Assembly: GCA_033032865.1 (NCBI GenBank)
Contig: JAWHQI010000262.1
Span: forward strand, 1,240,001-1,304,000
Origin: Dactylorhiza incarnata
Taxonomy: Eukaryota > Streptophyta > Magnoliopsida > Asparagales > Orchidaceae
Direction: 5' to 3'
Length of the DNA: 64,000 nt
How positions within the stretch are numbered: the first letter of the stretch is position 1; each line of letters starts with the position of its first letter. Shown here piece by piece: positions 57,124 through 64,000 of the stretch. Below the pieces are notes generated by a model. It was not told the DNA's origin. It ran no database searches and saw only the letters and a program-made list of their open reading frames with translations. The position numbers and the translations under genes are program-made.

Positions 57124-60100
57124 ATGGAAGTTGGATACGCAAGAGGGCTTGGTATTGAACTCCTCATATCGACTAACTATAAGAAGTGGAGGTCGTGTAT
57201 GGAGAGTTACTTACTTGGCGAGGATCTATGGGAGATAGTTGGAGGAGAAGACACACAAGAAGTGTTTCTAGCAGGAGATAATATGGCAGAGGTGAAACTT
57301 TGGAGGAGGACTAATGCAAAGGCAGAGTTCACACTCAAGAGGACTATCTCACTAGAGCTATTTGATCACATCATTGGATGTAAATCTGCTGCTGAAATTT
57401 GGATGTCTTTGGACGGGTTGTTTAATAAGAAGAATGTAGCTCGCCTACAGTTTCTTGAAAATGAGTTGGCAAGGGCCTCTCAAGGTGATCTTTCAATTTC
57501 TACCTTCTTTCTTAAGTTGAAGAACCTCACAGCAGAGATTTCTGCATTGGACCTTGATGAGCCCATCTCGGAGGCAAAACTGAAGAGGCATATCATCTGC
57601 TGGTTGCGGAAGGAGTATCTTGCCTTTGTGACGTCAGTTCAGGGTTGGGCAAATCAACCATCTCTATTGGAGCTGGAGAACTTACTTCCTTCGCAAGAAA
57701 GTTTGGCAAGACAGATGGCGGGGACTTCTATCTCTGGGGGAGATAGTGATGTGTTGTTCTCTGGGAAGAAGAAGAAGAAATGGGAGAAGAAGAAGCCACG
57801 TCATGATGGAACATCTACTTTAGGTCAGCAGGATAGGGGTTATGCTCCTAAGTCTGATGGGAAGAAGAAGGGAGAGGGACCAAGGTGCTTCAGGTGCAAT
57901 AAGACCGGGCACTTCAAGAAAGATTGTCTGGTTAATCTTTAGCCGGGACAAGCAACGGAGAAGGAGAAGCCAAAGTCTGATGAAGCTGGATGGGGAGGAG
58001 CCTTTGCGGCTAATATGATGGCTATGCCTATTAAGGCCTTGGCTGCCATCAACTTCGAAGAGGATTGGATTGTGGATTCAGGGTGTGGGCATCACCTCAC
58101 CGGGGATGAATCAAAATTCTCTTCTTTGGCACCTTACTCAGGTAACGATGCAATCATTATGGCTGATACTTCTATTCATGTAGTAGAACAAGAAGGAGTT
58201 GTCTCTTTGAGCAGTGATAAGGGTCCACTCACCTTGAGGAGTGTTTATCACGTGCCGGGTATGAAGAAGAATCTCTTCTCTGTGACCAATGCGGTCGATG
58301 CCGGTTATCACGTTCTGTTTGGCCCAACAGAAGTGAAGTTTCTTAAAACTCAACCGGAGATAAAAGGAGATGTTATTCATGTTGGAAAGCGGGTGAAGGA
58401 CTTGTTCATTTGATCGACAAGTACCTATGTTGATAAGATGAAGACCAATGATAGCGCGGCTATCTGGCATGAAAGGTTGGGTCATGTAGGTATGGACAAA
58501 TTGAAGGCTATGGCGGAAAGGGGCCTTGTCCAGGGCTTGCCTAGCTTGTCCTCCTATGGAGACGGTCATGTTTGTGTGGGATGTCAGTTTGGTAAGTCTC
58601 ATCGACTTCCATTTGATAAATCACAAACAAGATGCAAAGCGCCGTTGGAGTGCATTCACGGTGATTTTATGGGACCGACTGCCACCCCAAGCTTTAGAGG
58701 CAACATATATATGTTGGTGTTGATTGACGATTACACCAGATATGTCTGGGTGTATTTTTTGAAAGTTAAGTCGGAAGATTTTGCGAGGTTCGTGGAGTTC
58801 AAGGAGCTGGTTGAAGGTCGGTTAGGCCTGCGGGTGAAAAAATTGAGAACTGACAATGGTGGGGATTTCACCTCTGGTGGGTTCTCAAGTTTTTGCAGGA
58901 AACACGGCGTTCGGAGAGAGCTCACTTGTGCCCATACTCCACAGCAAAATGACATTGCAGAACGGAAGATCTGTCATCTGACGGAAACCTGCAAGTGCTA
59001 GCTTCATGCCAAGAGTATCCCAAAGTCCTTCTGGGCAGAGGGAATGTCTTGTGCGGCTTACGTCATCAACAGGATGCCTCTATGTCCTAACAACATGAAG
59101 ACCCCTCACGAACTGATGTTCAAGGAGAAACCAAGTGTTGCACACCTTCGGGTGTTCGGGTCAACCTGTTATGTGCATATTCCTGATGTTCTTCGGACAA
59201 AGCTAGATGCGAAAGCAAGGAAGCTAGTCTTTGTTGGATATGATGAGCGGAAGAAGGGATGGAGATGCATGGATCCTGAGACACGGAGATCAATTGTATC
59301 TCGGGATGTGGTGTTCGATGAGGTGACCTCCTACAAAGGGAGTTCAGGAGTTGAACTACCAGAGAGCAGGGTTGATGAAGAAGGGAAGGCTGCGGAAGAT
59401 CTTCAAGTGGAGTTGCCTGTTTCACCAGGAGCTCCAATTGTGTCAAGCTCAGAGATGGAGGCTTCAGGTTCTGGAAGTAGGGGGAGCGATGTTCAAAGTT
59501 CATCTAGAAGAGGAGCTAGCACAGAAGAAGCAGCTGAGGAGGTGGCTAGTCAGGTGCAACCTCTTAGGAGGTCGAAGAGGACTATCAAGCCACCGGATCG
59601 ATACACAGGAGTAAACATGGTGAGCTTCGTCTCATGTTTCTTTGATGGTCCCTTGGATGAGAGGGAGCCATCGAGCTTTGAGAAGGCCAAAGGCATGAAG
59701 CAGTGGGACATTGCTATGCAAGAGGAGATGGATGCTCTCAAGAAGAATGATACTTGGTCTCTAGTGCCTAGCCACAAGAGCATTACCCCTGTGACATGCA
59801 AATGAGTCTATAAACTCAAGAAGAAGGCTGACGGTACTATCGAGCGATACAAGCCTCCCCTTGTAGCTCACGGGTTCTCACAATAGTACGGAGAGGATTA
59901 TGATGAGACGTTCAGTCCAGTGGCAAAGATGATTTCGGTTCGTTTTGTTATAGCTTTGGAGGCATCCAGTGGATGGGAGATTTGGCAGCTCGACATTAAG
60001 AATGCCTTCTTATACAGCAAGATCGACAAGGATATCTTTATGATCCAACCGCCAGGATTCATCTCGGAGGACTTTCCGGACTACGTCTGCAAACTAAAGA

Positions 60101-61170
60101 AAGCCCTGTATGGGTTGAAGCAAGCGCCTCGGGCATGGTATGGGAAGATCGCGGAGTATCTTCTATTCTGTGGGTTCTTTGCTTCAGACTCTGATTCTAG
60201 CTTGTTCGTCAAGAAGGAGGGGGCGCTTCAGGTTATTGTTCTGCTGTATGTGGATGACCTGATTGTCACTGGGAACTCGAAGGAGGCAGTATCAGGGCTG
60301 AGAGCCGAGCTTGCCATCAGATTTGAGATGAAGGATCTGGGTGAGCTTCATCATTTCCTTGGACTTGAGGTTCAGAGGCGGGAGAGCGGAGTGCTCGTTT
60401 CTTAGGCCGGATATGCGGAGCGGATCGATCAATGATTTGGCATGGAGGAAGGGAAGAGCAGCTCTATACCTCTGGAACAACATCATAAACTTCGGAAGGA
60501 TGAGGGGAGAGTTCTATCTGATCCGTTGGTGTTCCGAGCTCTGGTTGGGAGCTTGATTTAATTGATGATCACAAGGGCTGATATTGCTTATGCAGTTGGC
60601 AAAGTGAGTCGGTACATGGCGGAGCCACAGAAGCCTCATCTTCTAGAGGCAAAAGGAATTTTGAAATATGTGAAGTCGACCTCTGATCTGGGTCTCCTAT
60701 ATAGGAGAGGGTCTAACTTGGAGTTGCTTGGATACATAGATGCTGATTATGGGGGAGACGTGGATCATCGGAGATCAACATCTGGTTTTGTCTTTATGAT
60801 GGGCCCCACAACTATTTCTTGGTGCAGCAAAAAGCAAGGCTCGGGGTCTGTATCTACCACAGAAGCGGAATACAAGGCTTCAGCCTTGGCAGCTCAGGAA
60901 GCCGTTTGGCTTAGGAGGTTGGTGGAGGACGTTCATGAGGAGGTTCGAGGTCCCACTATGCTACGCGGGGACAATGAGAGTGCTCTCAAGCTGGTTAATA
61001 TTCCAGTCTGTCACGCGAGGACCAAGCATATTGAGATTGAGCACCATTTCATTCGTGAAAAGGTGTTGAGAGGATCTCTTATGGTCGAGCATGTTCGGAG
61101 TGCGGACAATGTTGCAGACATCTTCACAAAGCCGCTGGCGAGGGGACCGTTTACTCTGTTGCGGAGTTAA
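57124..61170 (+). pseudogene. COP3 Gag-Pol polyprotein, nonsense mutations only
   Basis: About 1,350 codons in a single frame with no frameshift. Gag; CCHC knuckle CFRCNKTGHFKKDC; protease VDSGCGHH (about 58073-58096); integrase with the TDNGG block (about 58850) and HTPQQND (the usual Gly after Asn is Asp); RT with YVDD (60247-60258); RNase H with DADYGG and STTEAEYKAS. Internal stops: TAG 57940, TGA 58411, TAG 58999, TGA 59803, TAG 59884, TAG 60403, TGA 60433, TAA 60559. Compared with COP1, six of the eight are C-to-T or G-to-A changes. The frame ends at TAA 61168, just short of the polypurine tract (CAAGGGGGG, about 61197-61205). The absence of indels over 4 kb contrasts with COP1 and COP2. 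Confidence 0.94.
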
Positions 61171-61205
61171 CTTGGGTTAGTTTCCACTTCCCACTTCAAG
61201 GGGGG

Positions 61206-62393
61206 TGTTGAATTTGTTGAAGTGAAGTGGAAGTTGACCGTGCGGTCTGAATTTGGGTGACCGCATAGACCGCGCGGTCTGTGTTAGTGATCTACCGGTC
61301 TGGCTCAGTCGGTCTGTTCTGGTGGTCTGCTGGTTGGCCGGTCTGTTCCTGTTTGTTCCGGTCTCTTCCGGGATGTTCTGCTTGGTTGGTCTATCTTCCT
61401 TGTAGAAGACCGGGCGGTCTGTTTTATGTTACCGCTGTGACCGGGCGGCTTGTGTTGGGCGATCTTGCGACTTGTTTGAAGTCGGACAGATGGTTCTTGG
61501 TTTGCTCTTGGCAATCTAAGGGAGGAGTTCACCTGTGTCCGCGCGGTTTGTGCGCGATCTCGTGTTCGCGCGGCTTGTGCGCCCCTGCTGATCTGCGGTC
61601 TTGGACGGAAGGTTGTACAAGTGGTGTGATCGTGCGGTCTGCTCTTTGAGACTGCTGGCGATCTGGCGGGTGGTGATTGTATCTCTCTTGTGGTGGTGAC
61701 GACATCCATCTTGTCGCCTATAAATAGGGGTGCATGGCCCGTCATTCATAACGAGAACTGTAAGAACTAAAGCCTTGGTTTTTTTTATGCGGTCTCACTT
61801 TGAGGTCGGGCGGTCTCGGAAGCGAGTTGACTGTTTGTTGTGTTCGCAGGTTTGCGGTCAGCAGGTTGCGGTCTCCTTCCTTGGTGATTTCCCAGCGGCT
61901 TGAATAAACGGTTCGGCAGCGGCTTGTCTGCGAATTGGTTTATGTTGTTCTTGTGCTGTTCGCAGCGAACTCGGCGATCAGGCGACCTTCAGCGGTTAGG
62001 CGATCTGAGTTGCGGTCTGGCGACAGCTTCAATTCTTTGTTCAGTGCAATAAGCTCTAGTTCGTGCGGTCTGAGGTGGCGGTCTGGCAGTGCAGGTCATC
62101 TTGCATGTTTTCTGCTCGTGTGGTCTCAAGTTAAGTTGGGCGGTCTCTGGAGTCGAGCGGTCTGTGCGGTCTCTGCTTGTCAAGCCGCCAGTTTTGTTTT
62201 TGGTGTGTTTTGTTTCTCTCTCCTTCGTGATTCTTATGAATCATGTCTCGCCATGTATGTCTCGCACTGTAATCAAGTATTGTGATTCAATAAAGCTTTG
62301 TATTGTTGTGTGGTATATTGTGGTTGTTTGGCTATAACTCAGTTGATGCAACTCCTGCTTACTCCTAAACGATTCAAATCAAAAAGTTTAACA
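61206..62393 (+). repeat. COP3 3' LTR (1,188 bp)
   Basis: TGTTGAATTT to AGTTTAACA; TATAAATA at 61719-61726; perfect AGACCGCGCGGTCT at 61267-61280. Holds the uninterrupted SOLO-B target. Confidence 0.94.
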
Positions 62394-63309
62394 AGTTATT
62401 CCTATATTCATCAAATGTTTCATTTATCTCTTTAATTTCAATTTTATAGTCTTTACACTTAGCACAAACATTTTTCAAAGATGAAGTTTCTAAACATAAT
62501 CTTTCATTTTGTTCTTTTACAAAAATAAACTCCTTTACAAGTTTCTTGTGTTTTTCTTTTAATTCATTATATTCTACACAAGGTGTAATGTTTTCAACTA
62601 AGGAGCCATGGGTAGAACTAGATAAATTAGAATTTGATTCTTTATTAATTTTTTCCTTTAAATTTTTATTTTCTAAGCCCAAATGTTTATTAGCATTTTT
62701 TAATTTCTTAATTTTGCGCTTTGTAGTTTGAAGCAATTGTAATGTAGAAATAGAATTACATACAATAAGAGATTTTGATTTCCTTACAGCGCTTGTGGAT
62801 GAGGCAAGATTTGAACATATTGTTCCTTTGTCTTCTTCATCTTCCTCTTCCAAACAAGAGTTTCCATCATCCTTTCCGCTGGATGAGAATTCAATGGATC
62901 CATCATTTGAGTAGCTTTCTTGAATATTTGTGCAAGCTTGTATGTTCTCCAATTCATGTGTTTGTTCCATACCTACAGAAGGAGAATCATAAGTTCTTTC
63001 AAGAAAATTCCAAATCTCATAAGCGGTAGGTAAAAGATAAATAAGTTTGAAAATATTTTGGTCTAACGCATAAAATATACTATTCATAGACTTTGCATTT
63101 AAAACAATTTCGTTTCTAGTTAGTACGCTAGGTGGCTTTTCAATAGTAATATTCCAAACTTTTTCATCTAAGGCCTTAAGAAAATTTTTCATTAATATTT
63201 TCCACCCTTTATAATTTTTGCCCATAAATAAAGGTGGTGATAAAACTTTTTCATTTATATTAAAATTTTCCCCACTAGTAGAAGCGAGATCATGATCAAG
63301 AGACGCCAT
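62394..63309 (-). pseudogene. SIR unit 2 gag, N-terminal part (frame open)
   Basis: Minus strand, ATGGCGTCTC at 63309, about 305 codons open up to the COP3 insertion. Seen: the SIRE-type gag opening, LLPTAYEIWNFLERTYDSPS, then a jump into a Ser/Asp/Glu-rich stretch (EEEDEEDKGTICSN) and a Lys-rich coiled coil (KRKIKKLKNANKHLGLENK). The middle of the Gag domain and the CCHC knuckle that autonomous SIRE elements have are missing. The frame is better kept than in unit 1. Broken by COP3, so no full product. What the short Gag would do is unknown; it may act only in cis RNA packaging. Confidence 0.82.
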
Positions 63310-63340
63310 TATTCCCAGTTGTTATGCCGATTTGGAATAT

Positions 63341-63357
63341 CCTCGCTCTGATTCCAC
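63341..63357 (-). promoter_or_regulatory. SIR unit 2 primer binding site
   Basis: On the minus strand GTGGAATCAGAGCGAGG; TGG.ATCAGAGC matches the initiator-Met site with one change. Confidence 0.8.
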
Positions 63358-63358
63358 T

Positions 63359-64000
63359 TGTTGGATCTGTAGGCGCCCTTAGAGGGGGGGGGGGGTGAAA
63401 AAGGGTTCTAAGGTTTTCGAGAATATTTAAATGAAAAATGATTCTCTGTTGCTATCGCGAGCGGCAGTGTTAACGCTCGGCGTTAGTGACAGAGAAAATC
63501 TTGTTTATGTTATAGTAATGAGAATTAGAGAACACAAAACAGAGATGAAGAAAGTCATATTATCATTCATAAGCTCGATTATAGAATTTGATTTCTATGA
63601 CGCTAGAAATCAAAGCGAATAATATGAAATCTCTTTTTGTTTTCTATGCCGACTCGTATCCCCACAAACCGGTTGGCTTTAGCCGATCTCTTCCCAGATA
63701 CGGCCTCAAGCTACTCTAGCCAATCTATCACCAGAAAGGCCTCGAGCACCCCCTAGATCTACACCCTAGAGCTTGTCGTCAACACGAGGCAAATTTCCCC
63801 TAGTCCTTGCAAGGCCCTAGTCGTCGTGTGGCGAATTCCTCTACCGAACAAAAGATAGAAAAGGTTACAATCAGAAACTAAAACAAAACAAAAACTAATA
63901 ACTCCCTCAAAAGAAGAACTTGATGTTGATGTAGATGCGATCAGATCGGTCTTCAAGTTCTTTGCGATCACGAGCTTTGACGGAGTTCTTTGGGCTGCTT
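63359..64000 (-). repeat. SIR right LTR (5' LTR of unit 2), cut by window end
   Basis: Starts TGTTGGATCTGTAGGCGCCC on the plus strand like the other two SIR LTRs; a G run is at 63384-63394. Only the first 642 bp are in the window. Confidence 0.88.

Larger units (their letters stand above)
54301..62393 (+). mobile_element. COP3: complete Ty1/copia element with a nested solo LTR
   Basis: Flanked by AGTTA (54296-54300 and 62394-62398) inside the SIR gag; the empty site is GATAGTTATTCC in unit 1 (29815-29826). Same family as COP1. Its 5' LTR (54301-57034) is 2,734 bp only because SOLO-B sits in it; without SOLO-B and one 5-bp copy it is 1,180 bp, against 1,188 bp for the 3' LTR. Confidence 0.95.
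10427..64000 (-). mobile_element. SIR: tandem dimer of a non-autonomous SIRE-like copia element
   Basis: Minus-strand element in LTR-internal-LTR-internal-LTR form. Once later insertions are removed, each internal unit is about 5.2 kb: an iMet-type primer site, a shortened gag, then AT-rich non-coding DNA, then a purine-rich tract. No protease, integrase, RT or RNase H is found in either unit. SIRE kinship rests on the gag N-terminus (ENFNINEKVLSPPLFMGKNY-like), the IWVPK block at the gag end, and the TATTATCAAAAGGGGGAG-like tract before the 3' LTR. The left flank GACTA (10422-10426) should be one target-site copy; the other lies outside the window. Confidence 0.85.

Noticed and set aside
10496..63622. 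63-aa plus-strand ORF present in all three SIR LTRs (10496, 30859, 63431)
   Set aside because: Same length in all copies because the LTRs are near identical; amino-acid changes look random and no family is recognised.

Overview
This window is nuclear DNA of a flowering plant with a large, repeat-rich genome. Every stretch I could place belongs to an LTR retrotransposon; I see no host gene, rRNA, tRNA or CRISPR. Evidence for a plant: Ty1/copia and Ty3/gypsy elements of plant-restricted lineages (SIRE-type copia, Tat and Tekay/Del gypsy), initiator-Met tRNA primer sites (TGGTATCAGAGC) and nested insertion of many elements. I cannot name the species. Working names used below: COP1, COP2, COP3 (related copia elements), SIR (non-autonomous SIRE-like copia, minus strand), TAT1 and TAT2 (Tat gypsy), TEK1 (Tekay/Del chromovirus), SOLO-A and SOLO-B (related solo or partial LTRs).

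Layout, outermost first. COP2 is the oldest frame: its 5' LTR (6360-6807) and decayed gag-pol (6891-10426) are visible; its 3' end lies beyond the window. COP1 (273-6359) sits inside the COP2 5' LTR, and its own 5' LTR is broken by SOLO-A (1-272). The COP2 RNase H region is broken at 10427 by SIR, which fills the rest of the window as an LTR-internal-LTR-internal-LTR tandem array (LTRs at 10427-11878, 30784-32228 and 63359-end). The first SIR internal unit holds TAT1 (14235-27924). The second holds TEK1 (32897-42008), TAT2 (44247-52862) and COP3 (54301-62393), and COP3's 5' LTR holds the solo LTR SOLO-B (55100-56648). Five insertions have matching 5-bp target-site duplications: TAT1 CATAC, TEK1 CAAAC, TAT2 ATGGG, COP3 AGTTA, SOLO-B AGTTG.

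How the parts work. COP1 and COP3 encode Gag-protease-integrase-RT-RNase H. TAT1 encodes Gag-protease-RT-RNase H-second RNase H-integrase. TEK1 encodes Gag and a chromodomain-bearing Pol. All are broken by nonsense codons, most of them C-to-T changes. SIR has only a shortened gag, and TAT2 has gag and protease only, so both would need proteins from relatives. TAT1 and TAT2 each carry two antisense genes in their 3' part, with short GT-AG introns and, for three of the four, a TATA-like box. TEK1 has a candidate 73-nt intron between gag and pol that would set Gag against Gag-Pol.

Most notable signals: (1) each of the LTR types has its own GC-rich perfect palindrome amplified in the LTR, and TAT2 reuses its word upstream of an antisense promoter; (2) the TEK1 gag/pol intron; (3) spliced antisense genes in both Tat elements; (4) hairpin arrays in TAT1 and SIR whose stems change in a compensated way while the loops stay conserved; (5) the SIR tandem dimer. 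All alignments were done by eye.
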